From: Fodinicola feengrottensis
GTDB taxonomy: Bacteria > Actinomycetota > Actinomycetes > Mycobacteriales > HKI-0501
DNA: 64,000 nucleotides
Assembly: GCF_010993775.1 (NCBI RefSeq)
Contig: NZ_WOTO01000035.1
Location: 1 to 64,000 of the forward strand
Reading direction: 5' to 3'
Both the position numbers and the translations under genes were made by a program. A model generated the notes under the pieces. That model saw only the letters and a program-made list of their open reading frames with translations, was not told where the DNA came from and searched no databases. Below are positions 37,956 through 44,804 of the stretch, piece after piece (position 1 is the first letter of the stretch; each line of letters begins with the position of its first letter).

Positions 37956-38364
37956 CTCGCCGCGGCAAAATACTAGCCGGCCTAGGCGTGTCTCTTGGCG
38001 CCTGGTCGTCGTAGTGGCGTGTGGCGCCGGCTCCCCGAGCGCGAGTCCTGCGCCCACAGCGGCGTCCACGAAGGCCACGGACAGCCGCACAGACAAAGGC
38101 TGGACGATCCTGTCTCTGAGCCTCAAGGACGACGGTACCGGCGATTTCGGGGGCACCGCGAGGGTGCGTAACGACAACGGCGGAACGATGTCCGCCACCT
38201 TCACGCTCACGGTTCTGAAAGCCGGCAACCCAGTCGCCTCTATGCAGGGAGCATCGGAGAGCGTCGCGGCCGGCCAGACGGTCACCGTGGACTGGGTCAG
38301 CCAGGACAAGTACGTTGGCGGTGCTGGATTCACCACCGCATTTCAGTGTGACAGCACGTTCTAG
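37952..38364 (+). CDS. Prophage lipoprotein, probable lysogenic-conversion gene (one frameshift in the signal peptide)
   Basis: ATG 37952; MTRRGKILAGLGVSLGA is a signal peptide start. A one-base shift near 38005 joins VVVVACGAGSPSASPAP, a lipobox with Cys and the Ser/Pro-rich linker. The mature domain GDFGGTARVRNDNGGTMSAT, FTLTVLKAGNPVASMQG, ESVAAGQTVTVDWVSQD resembles small FxLYD-like beta-sandwich lipoproteins. About 136 residues. Expressed with the integrase in the lysogen and outside the lytic operon, it may change the host surface or exclude other phages (inference). Confidence 0.8.
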
Positions 38365-38375
38365 CGGTTAGCGCG

Positions 38376-38406
38376 AAGCCCCGGCCGCTTGATTGGGTCG
38401 GGGCTT
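38376..38406. terminator. Terminator between convergent prophage operons
   Basis: AAGCCCCG (38376-38383) and CGGGGCTT (38399-38406), 8-bp stem, followed by TGTG on the plus strand and flanked by GCTTCGCGC on the minus. It lies between the lipoprotein gene (plus) and the gene ending at 38415 (minus), so it may serve both. Confidence 0.75.
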
Positions 38407-38414
38407 TGTGCTGT

Positions 38415-39611
38415 CTAGTCTGTGAAACTTCCTACAGACGGGGAATCCTCTTGCTGTTGGACGTTCGCGTTGAACCATGCTGCAGCCTCGTCGGACCAAT
38501 AACCGACCGATGTCAAGAACCCAGGTGCGTCGGCAGCGGCCTTCTTCTTGGACAGCCCGCGATTAATGACCCGCCGCGCATCTTTCAGCGCGGTTTCGGC
38601 GACTGCGTGTTTCGCCTCCAGCGCGCGAATCTGGTCCTGCTGAGCAGCGCGCACGCGCTCGTGCTCGGTGATCTGAGCCTGCAGCGCGTCATGATCTTCG
38701 CGTACATGGGTCAGATCGGCGAAATTCACTTTGCGCCGTGCCTCCGAGACGGCGATACGGCTCCGAAAAACGTGCGCCTCATTGCGGAACTCGTCCAGAT
38801 TGACGAGCGCCTGGCGGACGGACTCCACCGGATTGCCGACACAAGCAGCTGCGTACTGCTGGCACAAGTCTTGTATTTCGTCCAGCTTGCGTCCGAGTTC
38901 GTCACGTTCGTCACGTGCGGCGAACTTCTCGTCAGCGACCGTTATAACCAGATCGAACAATCGCGTGCATTCCGCACGGGCTTCGTCGGCTTCGGCTTCG
39001 GCCAGCGCGCGTCCTTTTTCGGCGTCCCGTGCCTCATCCCGATACGCATCCCACATGACCTGAGCCGCCGTCTTGTCAGCCCTTAGACGTTCGACATCGA
39101 CCATGGCGGCCACCAGCTCACGTCGCCGAAGGCGCAACTCTTCAAGGACTTTGCCGCCATCGTCGCGGTCGGCGGTGTAGGCGGCCCAGCTGGCCGGGCC
39201 TTTGACAACGGCCCACTCCGGGCGGGCTTCGGTTTCGGGCCGTGCGCTTCGGGGCTCCCGGATTTCGCGATATACGCACGTCTCAACAACGTAGGTGCGG
39301 TCTTCATCGTTAGTGGTTCGCCAGACAATGAAGTCCACGTCTTGGCCCTGCCAGGCGCCGTCAACGAAACTCACGATCTGCACCCAGGTAGACTCCGGCC
39401 ATGAGTCACGTCGGACGTACCGCTTACTCGGGTCCAGCACCGTGCCGGCCGGCAACGGCGGACCCGGCGGGGTGATGTCTGTGTAGCCCCAACCGACAGA
39501 AGCGTCTGCTCCCATCCAGCTGCCCTCGCGGTCGTACCACCGTCCGTCGGTCTGACGTTCGCGGTACTTGCCCCGATACAGCGCCGTGGTCCCGACCTCG
39601 TAGCTCGTCAT
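38415..39611 (-). CDS. Unknown early protein with long coiled coil, 398 aa
   Basis: The N-terminal 150 residues are Trp/Tyr-rich (MTSYEVGTTALYRGKYRERQ, DGRWYDREGSWMGADASVGW, DFIVWRTTNDEDRTYVVETC). Residues about 165-370 form a nearly continuous coiled coil, for example LEELRLRRRELVAAMVDVER and HDALQAQITEHERVRAAQQD. The end is GYWSDEAAAWFNANVQQQED. ATG 39611 is favoured by GGAG eight bases upstream; an ATG at 39629 overlaps the previous stop. Last gene of the minus-strand early operon. Not recognised. Confidence 0.75.
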   Translation of the reverse strand: MTSYEVGTTALYRGKYRERQTDGRWYDREGSWMGADASVGWGYTDITPPGPPLPAGTVLDPSKRYVRRDSWPESTWVQIVSFVDGAWQGQDVDFIVWRTTNDEDRTYVVETCVYREIREPRSARPETEARPEWAVVKGPASWAAYTADRDDGGKVLEELRLRRRELVAAMVDVERLRADKTAAQVMWDAYRDEARDAEKGRALAEAEADEARAECTRLFDLVITVADEKFAARDERDELGRKLDEIQDLCQQYAAACVGNPVESVRQALVNLDEFRNEAHVFRSRIAVSEARRKVNFADLTHVREDHDALQAQITEHERVRAAQQDQIRALEAKHAVAETALKDARRVINRGLSKKKAAADAPGFLTSVGYWSDEAAAWFNANVQQQEDSPSVGSFTD

Positions 39612-39628
39612 ACTGCCGTCTCCAGTCA

Positions 39629-39874
39629 TCAAAAACTGCCTTCGGCCACGGCGAATACCGTCAGCCCTCGTGCCGCCGCTTCCTCTTGTCTCACACGGAA
39701 TTTCAGGGCGCTGACCAAGTCCGCTGCGTGGCGGTATGCCTCGACTTTGCCGAAGAGACGCGAACCATCGTTGCCGGCTCCCGCTTCGCGAGACAGGATC
39801 AGACTCGCGTCGGCCTTGTCCCTTAGCGTCGCGTCCAGCTCGCACAGCTCGTCAATCAAATCGGTGATGGTCAT
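39629..39874 (-). CDS. Small unknown early protein, 81 aa
   Basis: MTITDLIDELCELDATLRDK, ADASLILSREAGAGNDGSRL and VEAYRHAADLVSALKFRVRQ: helical, acidic N-terminal half. Its ATG overlaps the previous stop (ATGA) and its stop overlaps an ATG of the coiled-coil gene, so it is in the coupled minus-strand operon. No known fold. Confidence 0.75.
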   Translation of the reverse strand: MTITDLIDELCELDATLRDKADASLILSREAGAGNDGSRLFGKVEAYRHAADLVSALKFRVRQEEAAARGLTVFAVAEGSF

Positions 39875-40148
39875 GCCGCTCTCCGCGTATCGTGAGTGTG
39901 ATCCGCCGCCCGGCTATCTCGGATGTGTCCCAGGGTGGCGAGTCGGTCAGCGAGTGGCGCCAGGGTGTCGCGGGCTTCGTCTTCGCGTAGCATGCGGCGG
40001 AATCGGATAGCTCGCGCTGAGTCGCCACCTGAACCAGGACGTACATCAAGATGCACGCGAACAGAACGAAAACCGTGCGGCTTGATTGGAATATCTCGAA
40101 CGTCCATGCCGGTGTATGGTCCCAGAACCACACGTAGATTTCGGTCAC
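39871..40148 (-). CDS. Small membrane protein, about 91 aa (one frameshift)
   Basis: GTG 40148 overlaps the stop of the gene before it. VTEIYVWFWDHTPAWTFEIF leads into one membrane helix, TVFVLFACILMYVLVQVATQ. A shift near 40012 joins RFRRMLREDEARDTLAPLAD and a basic tail HTHDTRRAA. One-span membrane protein with a cytosolic helical tail. Function unknown. Confidence 0.65.
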
Positions 40149-40312
40149 GGCACTAACTCCCGCTCCCACGCCTGGAAGTGCTCCGCCACGTCAGCCGGAA
40201 CCTGGTACGTGACGACCAGAGGGCGCCGTGCCTGAATCGCAGCCCATAGGCGGAGAATCAGCGATAGCGTCATGAGGCCGGCAAATACCACGAGGATTGC
40301 GGAAAAGATCAT
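40145..40312 (-). CDS. Micro membrane protein, 55 aa
   Basis: ATG 40312 has GGGAAGG upstream. MIFSAILVVFAGLMTLSLIL is a membrane helix, followed by RLWAAIQARRPLVVTYQVPA and ending WERELVP. Its stop overlaps the GTG of the next gene. Small one-span protein of the early operon; function unknown. Confidence 0.65.
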   Translation of the reverse strand: MIFSAILVVFAGLMTLSLILRLWAAIQARRPLVVTYQVPADVAEHFQAWERELVP

Positions 40313-40324
40313 GGCGCACCTTCC

Positions 40325-40471
40325 CTACGTGTGATGGGTGCGGACGCGACCGTCCGGACATTTGAAATCGGGAGTGCAGATCGACGAACCGGGCGGTAGT
40401 GCGTAGCCAGTTTTGATGGGTGGCTTTCCCTTTGCGGCGTGCTTGCAAAGCACGGGAACCAGCGCGGTCAC
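40325..40471 (-). CDS. Micro-protein with three Cys, 48 aa
   Basis: GTG 40471 overlaps the previous stop (GTGA). Product: VTALVPVLCKHAAKGKPPIK, TGYALPPGSSICTPDFKCPD and RVRTHHT. Cys residues and a His-rich tail suggest a zinc knuckle. The end is 13 bases before the next ATG. Found only by reading overlaps; modest certainty. Confidence 0.55.
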   Translation of the reverse strand: MTALVPVLCKHAAKGKPPIKTGYALPPGSSICTPDFKCPDGRVRTHHT

Positions 40472-40758
40472 TCCGCAGCCGCTGCGCGCATCGCGGTCAC
40501 GACTTCGACGTGCGTGTGGGCGTCGTTCCAGTCAGCTATAGCAAGACTGCCGTCGTTGAGCGGAATTCCGGCAAAATCCGCCAGGCGTGCGAAGGCGGCC
40601 CGCTGGATTGGCCAGCTGTCGCTGTTTGGAGCGATCCACCGGATAGCCAGCGCGGCACAGAGGCTTCCGCCGGGCGACGGCAAGTCACCCTGCCCGTCCC
40701 ACCATCCGTGCTTGTCGATCAGGTCGGCGGCTTTTACAAGTACCTCGCTGGGGGTCAT
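40468..40758 (-). CDS. DUF6197-like early protein, 96 aa
   Basis: VLVKAADLIDKHGWWDGQGD, LCAALAIRWIAP, AAFARLADFAGIPLNDGSLA and IADWNDAHTHVEVVTAMRAA match the DUF6197 pattern I know from actinophages and actinobacteria (helical N-terminus with GW, then NDxxxxxxEV). Function unknown. First gene of the minus-strand early operon, behind the GGATCA operator region. Confidence 0.72.
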   Translation of the reverse strand: MTPSEVLVKAADLIDKHGWWDGQGDLPSPGGSLCAALAIRWIAPNSDSWPIQRAAFARLADFAGIPLNDGSLAIADWNDAHTHVEVVTAMRAAAAE

Positions 40759-40841
40759 GTCGGGTCCTGTCTCTCAAGTGGATACCAGCCAGCTGCGGGA
40801 AGCTGTCACCGCAGCTGGCCGGCCATGAGAAGGACTCTACC

Positions 40842-40893
40842 GGATCATTTTTGATCCGTCAAGGGTTGACAATGATCCGAGAACGGGTATTCT
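40842..40893 (+). promoter_or_regulatory. Sigma-70-type promoter with repeated TGATCC operator half-sites
   Basis: TTGACA at 40866-40871 and TATTCT at 40888-40893, 16 bases apart, point to the gene at 40933. GGATCA-TTTT-TGATCC is a palindrome at 40842-40857; another TGATCC at 40873-40878 follows 21 bp, two helical turns, downstream and lies against the -35 box. The site is between divergent early genes, so a repressor could shut both directions. Confidence 0.7.
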
Positions 40894-40932
40894 GATCTCA
40901 GGACGCAGCGCAGGACGACACAGGGAGTAAAA

Positions 40933-41070
40933 ATGACCGCCACACAGCACACCGCGACCGACGAAGAGGTCCGCTGCGAGGTCACCAGCCGGACCGAGAT
41001 CCGCGACCTGCCGGTGCTGGAAGATGGCAAGACCTACTGCGTGTCTTGCGGGCAGGACATCGAATGTTGA
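40933..41070 (+). CDS. Small zinc-ribbon protein, 45 aa
   Basis: ATG 40933 behind CAGGGAG and the promoter at 40866. MTATQHTATDEEVRCEVTSR, TEIRDLPVLEDGKTYCVSCG, QDIEC. CVSC plus two more Cys residues could bind zinc. First gene of the rightward early transcript. Function unknown. Confidence 0.7.
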   Translation: MTATQHTATDEEVRCEVTSRTEIRDLPVLEDGKTYCVSCGQDIEC

Positions 41071-41125
41071 TCCGGCCAATCAGGCGCTCCCGTAATATGG
41101 CGGGGCGCCAGCGATAGGGTGAACT

Positions 41126-41767
41126 ATGCTGAACGATGCGGCTATCTGCGAGCTGTGCTTGCAGGCCGAGGGTGAACGATGTGCCGACCCGCTAGCGACC
41201 AGCGGGCCGGACACCGTGTACCGTAAGCTTTGCGATCAGTGCTACAACGCCTTAGAAGCCCCCTCTAGAGCGCGCTCTATCGACGCTCTACCGTGGCACA
41301 GCCACAAACATCTGCCGGGATTGGCTCGACCCCGAGGCGACGTGTCCGGGCGCGTCTACGACGGTTCGGGTAACGCGTATCGAATCGCCTTCGACGGCGA
41401 GGCCGTGACTGTCACATGTGCTACGGGTACGTGGACCCGCTTGTCCCTGCAACCCAACGCAACGCAGACAGCGCGCGAGATTGTACGCGACATTCAGGCA
41501 TGCATGCGTTGTCGAGCTTCGGGAGGTGTAACTCGGCGCGTGCACGTGCTAACCTGCCGTGCATATGCACGTGCATCGGCACGTGCACGAGCCTGTAAGG
41601 GAGTCACGATGACCCTGCCGCTGCCCGCTCAAGTAGCGCTATGCGTTGACTGCTTCAAGCGTCCCGGAAGCTCCACGACCGGCCTCTGTCGCCTGTGCGC
41701 GTTGCGGGAGTCGAATCGGGACGTGGCTTCCGAGCTCGACAAGATGCGCGGCGACTCGCGTGGGTGA
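41126..41767 (+). CDS. Zinc-ribbon early protein (possibly two genes, second start 41609)
   Basis: One open frame of 213 residues. The N-terminal part has CELC, CDQCYNALEAPSRARSIDAL and a beta region GNAYRIAFDGEAVTVTC, ending near CMRCRASGG. Residues about 137-160 are encoded by a run of GTGCA palindromes and look non-coding. After them, ATG 41609 with AAGGGAG upstream starts MTLPLPAQVALCVDCFKRPG, SSTTGLCRLCALRESNRD, a second CxxC/CxxC ribbon. I think two genes separated by a control region are as likely as one. Confidence 0.6.
   Translation: MLNDAAICELCLQAEGERCADPLATSGPDTVYRKLCDQCYNALEAPSRARSIDALPWHSHKHLPGLARPRGDVSGRVYDGSGNAYRIAFDGEAVTVTCATGTWTRLSLQPNATQTAREIVRDIQACMRCRASGGVTRRVHVLTCRAYARASARARACKGVTMTLPLPAQVALCVDCFKRPGSSTTGLCRLCALRESNRDVASELDKMRGDSRG
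41541..41588. promoter_or_regulatory. Cluster of GTGCA palindromes
   Basis: TGCACGTGC (41541-41549), the perfect 12-bp palindrome GTGCATATGCAC (41559-41570) and GCACGTGCAC (41579-41588) lie within 48 bases, just before ATG 41609. Probable operator or promoter of a downstream small gene. Confidence 0.5.
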
Positions 41768-41852
41768 CTGGATCGATCTAATTTACGTGGCTATGACGCT
41801 TGTGTTTCTGGCGTTCTGCGTGTGGCTGGCCTACGGTCATCCCGGTCTCTGA
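41760..41852 (+). CDS. Micro membrane protein, 30 aa
   Basis: GTG 41760 overlaps the end of the preceding zinc-ribbon gene. Product: VGDWIDLIYVAMTLVFLAFC then VWLAYGHPGL, a single membrane helix. Its stop lies inside the terminator stem at 41841. Small membrane peptide of unknown role. Confidence 0.5.
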   Translation: MGDWIDLIYVAMTLVFLAFCVWLAYGHPGL

Positions 41853-41877
41853 GTCGGAGGGGTGCTCAGAGGCCGGG
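41841..41877. terminator. Bidirectional terminator between early operons
   Basis: CCCGGTCTCTGAG (41841-41853) pairs with CTCAGAGGCCGGG (41865-41877), 13 bp with one G-T, loop 11. It includes the stops of both convergent genes (41852 plus, 41866 minus). Confidence 0.72.
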
Positions 41878-42247
41878 GTCATAACCGGGCCAACGTCGGT
41901 CAGACATCGGCAGGCCGTGGTTGCCGTCGTTGTATTTTTCTTTCAGATAGCGCGTGTACTCGGCTACGCGACCCATGTCCGGCTGTAGCGGCGTGGCGGC
42001 AATGATCTCTATCCAGTTGTTTCTGTACGTTCGGCCACGTCATCCCGCGCGGCACGTCGTAGACCTTGCTGGCTGCCACCTCCCAATGCAGGCCGCGGGC
42101 CTCAGCGGTTTTCTGCAGCTGCCCCTGATACCAGCGTCCCCACCCGTCCGGGTCGTTCAGGTCTTTATTGGCGTCGTATCCGCGCCTCGCCATCCGAACG
42201 CCCCAGTACTCTCTCGCAACCTCCATTGTGCCGCCCGTGTCAGACAT
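41866..42247 (-). CDS. Unknown early protein, about 126 aa (one frameshift)
   Basis: ATG 42247. VAREYWGVRMARRGYDANKD, LNDPDGWGRWYQGQLQKTAE and VPRGMTWPNVQK. A shift near 42015 joins IEIIAATPLQPDMGRVAEYT, RYLKEKYNDGNHGLPMS and a Trp/Pro-rich end. It is just downstream of the helix-turn-helix gene and probably co-transcribed. Not recognised. Confidence 0.65.
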
Positions 42248-42249
42248 CG

Positions 42250-42435
42250 TTATCGCTCCCTCAGCTCGTCGACAACCGCGCGGCGGATCACCCAGCCAGC
42301 GCTACCCACCTGGCGGGCCGGTAAAAGCCCGTTGTTGATCATCCAGCGGACCGTACGATCGGGCTTGCCGAGCAGGGCCGCGGCCTCGGTGACCGTGACC
42401 ATGTCCGGCAGCTCAGAATCGTCGGTTGCGGGCAT
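42250..42435 (-). CDS. Helix-turn-helix protein, excisionase/MerR-like (HTH_17), 61 aa
   Basis: ATG 42435. MVTVTEAAALLGKPDRTVRW, MINNGLLPARQVGSAGWVIR, RAVVDELRER: a winged helix of the excisionase type. It may be the recombination directionality factor or a small regulator of the adjacent divergent promoters; the operator at 42466-42497 is 30 bases upstream. It is the only clear DNA-binding regulator in the prophage part seen. Confidence 0.82.
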   Translation of the reverse strand: MPATDDSELPDMVTVTEAAALLGKPDRTVRWMINNGLLPARQVGSAGWVIRRAVVDELRER

Positions 42436-42465
42436 GGGGTAAGCGTACGACGTGCTGCCAGATGC

Positions 42466-42497
42466 GGCAAGATTAGGTCTTGCCAGGTCCGGCAAGA
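42466..42497. promoter_or_regulatory. Three GGCAAGA half-sites between divergent early genes
   Basis: GGCAAGA at 42466-42472, its complement TCTTGCC at 42478-42484 and GGCAAGA at 42491-42497. The last two form a palindrome with a 6-base spacer; the two direct copies are 25 bp apart. Located between the helix-turn-helix gene (minus) and 42555 (plus). Confidence 0.65.
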
Positions 42498-42554
42498 CGA
42501 GGTAATGTCGGACAGCAGCAAGCACGCAGGTTGACCGTCTAAGGAGTGGTTCAA

Positions 42555-42737
42555 ATGCGAGACATCGAATCGGTCGAACAGCCGTCAGTCGATCACCACA
42601 TCAACGCGGCCGGCGAAATCTTCTGTGGCGCCGTGTCGTACGATTTCAACCTCCCGTGGTGTGACGTGACCGCCACAACGTGCGTCGACTGCGGTGCCGA
42701 TGTCCTCCCGCTGGTTAACTTTCTCGCGGCCTTCTGA
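42555..42737 (+). CDS. Small zinc-ribbon protein, 60 aa
   Basis: AAGGAG before ATG 42555. MRDIESVEQPSVDHHINAAG, EIFCGAVSYDFNLPWCDVTA, TTCVDCGADVLPLVNFLAAF. The Cys spacing (C, C, CVDC) suggests a zinc ribbon. Early gene, rightward. Function unknown. Confidence 0.72.
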   Translation: MRDIESVEQPSVDHHINAAGEIFCGAVSYDFNLPWCDVTATTCVDCGADVLPLVNFLAAF

Positions 42738-42763
42738 TACCCGATCCGACACAGGGAGCCGAG

Positions 42764-42970
42764 ATGCCGGACACCGCGTACGATCCAGCGCACGCCGCGC
42801 TGCATGAGGCGGCGGAGTTGGAGCGACGACGCGACGAGGTCTACGCGTGCTGCGACGTTCTACGCGCCGCCGGACACGCGGAAGCCGCCAGCCTGCTGAC
42901 GGATCGGGCCGCTCGACACACGGACGAGATCTGCCGGCTCACTGACGAGTACCTCCGCGGCTCGCGTTAA
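42764..42970 (+). CDS. Small helical protein, 68 aa
   Basis: CAGGGAG before ATG 42764. MPDTAYDPAHAALHEAAELE, RRRDEVYACCDVLRAAGHAE, AASLLTDRAARHTDEICRLT: all helical and charged, probably a helical hairpin. Second gene of a short rightward operon that ends at the terminator at 42977. Confidence 0.7.
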   Translation: MPDTAYDPAHAALHEAAELERRRDEVYACCDVLRAAGHAEAASLLTDRAARHTDEICRLTDEYLRGSR

Positions 42971-42976
42971 ACGACA

Positions 42977-43012
42977 AAAGCCCCGCAACCCAATCAAGGG
43001 AAGCGGGGCTTT
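42977..43012. terminator. Terminator between early and late regions
   Basis: AAAGCCCCGC (42977-42986) and GCGGGGCTTT (43003-43012), a 10-bp stem with T-tract on the plus strand and A-tract on the minus, so it can serve both the gene ending at 42970 and the late operon ending at 43020. Nearly the same stem occurs at 38376. Confidence 0.85.
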
Positions 43013-43019
43013 CGTGTGT

Positions 43020-43520
43020 TCATTTGTAGAGCGGCAGCGAGGCGAAATCGCCTGGTGTCACGTCTTGCGGGAGTCGGCCATCCTTGAAGATGATCACGCC
43101 GGCGCGGCGGTATGCCTCCGCAGCTAACTGCGAACAGATCATATGGCCCGCCGAGGCGATGTACGCGTCCAGTCGTTTACTTCGGACACCGAGCCGCCGG
43201 GCTGCCAACGCGAGGTACTCCAGGTAGCTGTACGGCGTGCCTGCAAGGCCTGGCAGCTCTGCCAGCACCGCGGCACGTTCGTTGTCCGTCACCGGAATGT
43301 CGACGTACGCGATCGGACCACGCATCGCGATCTCTGATGCGAGCGACTGGTACGACGCGCCACCGGGATAGGCGGCAAACACCTGATCGTCTTCCGCCAG
43401 AATCCAGGTATGCGTATATGTCCAGCCGTTTCCATTCAGGAACTCACCGATGCGGATCAAAAGGCCGACACGGCCTCGTATGATCGATAGCCCGATGGTG
43501 CCGGGCTTTGGAGTGGTCAC
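43020..43520 (-). CDS. Permuted papain-like (YiiX/NlpC-P60 clan) hydrolase
   Basis: 166 residues. GTIGLSIIRGRVGLLIRIGE opens it. THTWILAEDDQVFAAYPGG carries the His, and GHMICSQLAAEAYRRAGV the catalytic Cys, in the permuted order (His before Cys) of the YiiX clan. Between them is TPYSYLEYLALAARRLG. It overlaps the holin gene, so it is part of the lysis cassette or cleaves an envelope lipid or peptide bond; the substrate is unknown. Confidence 0.8.
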   Translation of the reverse strand: MTTPKPGTIGLSIIRGRVGLLIRIGEFLNGNGWTYTHTWILAEDDQVFAAYPGGASYQSLASEIAMRGPIAYVDIPVTDNERAAVLAELPGLAGTPYSYLEYLALAARRLGVRSKRLDAYIASAGHMICSQLAAEAYRRAGVIIFKDGRLPQDVTPGDFASLPLYK

Positions 43521-43792
43521 GCGACCGGCGGAACGGCCACCGGCTCAGCCAGCTTCTCCACGGCATCTACCACCGGCACGGGAGCGTGCTTAGTGAACCA
43601 GCCTGCAGCGAACACTGCGGCATAGGTGACGCCCGCCAGTACAACGGCGGACAGGTCGCCCTGGATGGTCGCGGGCCACGCGGCAACGAGCGGAATGGAG
43701 TCGAGCGCGTACACAAGCACGGCAGCGACAGGCGCAACGATTCCGCCGGTAGCGGCGGCTACGAGAACCTTCGGGTCGGTCGGGTTGGACAT
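43517..43792 (-). CDS. Probable holin, 91 aa
   Basis: VLVAAATGGIVAPVAAVLVY and LSAVVLAGVTYAAVFAAGWF form two membrane segments; the tail KHAPVPVVDAVEKLAEPVAV is hydrophilic. Size, topology and position between dNMP kinase and the papain-like gene fit an actinophage holin. Overlaps both neighbours by one to four bases. Confidence 0.75.
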   Translation of the reverse strand: MSNPTDPKVLVAAATGGIVAPVAAVLVYALDSIPLVAAWPATIQGDLSAVVLAGVTYAAVFAAGWFTKHAPVPVVDAVEKLAEPVAVPPVA

Positions 43793-44361
43793 CAGAGCGC
43801 CTCCACGGGCAGGGCAACTAGCCGGGAACGGATCCCGGTGATCAGGTCTATCGGAGTGCCGTTGTTGTACGTCGGGACGGCGCTGAACCGCTCCGTTAAT
43901 GCGTCGGCCTCGCAGTCAGCAGGGTTGTCCTTGCGCTCCGCATCGCGGTACATGCGCCAGAACGCGAACCCGCGGGCGTCCAGCGTCGACGCTTCGGGCA
44001 GGAAACGGCAATCCGTCACGATAACCGGGCCGCCGGACATCGCGTCGAGACGAGCGGCCGCATGTTGTGCCCACACGTCGGCTCCAAACACGCCGCGAAG
44101 CGAGTCGCCGACTGCGTTTAAGAAATGCCGGACTTCCGGAACTTCGTCCTTGGCGCTCTCATAACCGAATGCGTCCAGCGCATCGCAGTAACGCGCTTCC
44201 AGCCCGTCTATCACGCCTACCATCGGGTTGAGTAATTTAGCTAACTCGCGCACCGGCTCATTCAGCTGGAATCGTTGGTAGCCGAATTCTTGGACCAGGA
44301 AATCAGCGACCGTATCCTTACCGCTTCTGCTGCGGCCGAGCAAGGCAATGTTGGGCAACAT
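43792..44361 (-). CDS. Phage deoxynucleoside monophosphate kinase
   Basis: 189 residues. The P-loop ALLGRSRSGKDTVADFLVQE is at the N-terminus; RFQLNEPVRELAKLLNPMVG is the lid/nucleotide region; GPVIVTDCRFLPEASTL includes the base-recognition Asp-Arg pair. Phosphorylates dNMPs for phage DNA synthesis. An early-type function placed downstream of the lysin; the gene-free array at 44496-44778 may give it its own promoter. Confidence 0.85.
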   Translation of the reverse strand: MLPNIALLGRSRSGKDTVADFLVQEFGYQRFQLNEPVRELAKLLNPMVGVIDGLEARYCDALDAFGYESAKDEVPEVRHFLNAVGDSLRGVFGADVWAQHAAARLDAMSGGPVIVTDCRFLPEASTLDARGFAFWRMYRDAERKDNPADCEADALTERFSAVPTYNNGTPIDLITGIRSRLVALPVEAL

Positions 44362-44399
44362 GCGAGACTCTCCAAAGGCAGGAAGCAGGAGGCAAGGAA

Positions 44400-44433
44400 A
44401 AGGCTCCCCGGCAATATGCAGCAGGGAGCCCTT
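44400..44433 (-). terminator. Weak stem-loop upstream of the dNMP kinase
   Basis: GGCTCC (44402-44407) and GGAGCC (44425-44430) with AA/TT flanks. Could end the tail/lysin transcript before the array and kinase. Confidence 0.4.
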
Positions 44434-44495
44434 CTGTGCACCAGTCTACTCGTCGCGGCAGCTGCCGGCTACCTAAAGTGGCGGGCGGCACATCG

Positions 44496-44778
44496 CTGTC
44501 AATATGTCGAAACAAAAACGCGTTTCTCTATAGACTGTTGGGGATTTTTTCCTCTAGGAACAACCTAGAAAGTAGTAGTAGATCGACATTCCGACAGGGT
44601 TGTGCGGTTGAAATATGTCGGCCGTCACCGACTCGCGTATTGACTTTGGATATTTGTGGCGACGGCCACCGCGCACCCTGTCAACCTGTCGAAAATCGAC
44701 ATGATCCCAGGTTGGTTTAGAAAAAACGTAGGGTATCGAATCGAGTCAGTAGCTTCATGCAACTCGACAGTTCGACAG
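44496..44778. repeat. Array of four 15-bp CTGTC-N4-TGTCGA sites in alternating orientation
   Basis: CTGTCAATATGTCGA 44496-44510 (+); CTGTCGGAATGTCGA 44583-44597 (-); CTGTCAACCTGTCGA 44678-44692 (+); CTGTCGAACTGTCGA 44764-44778 (-). Starts are 87, 95 and 86 bp apart. Each site is two TGTC half-sites in direct repeat 9 bp apart. Extra half-sites (ATCGACAT at 44696, ATGTCGG at 44615) lie nearby. No gene is in the interval 44434-44804. Confidence 0.8.
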
Positions 44779-44804
44779 CCGCGTAATCAGGCCAACACAA
44801 ACAG

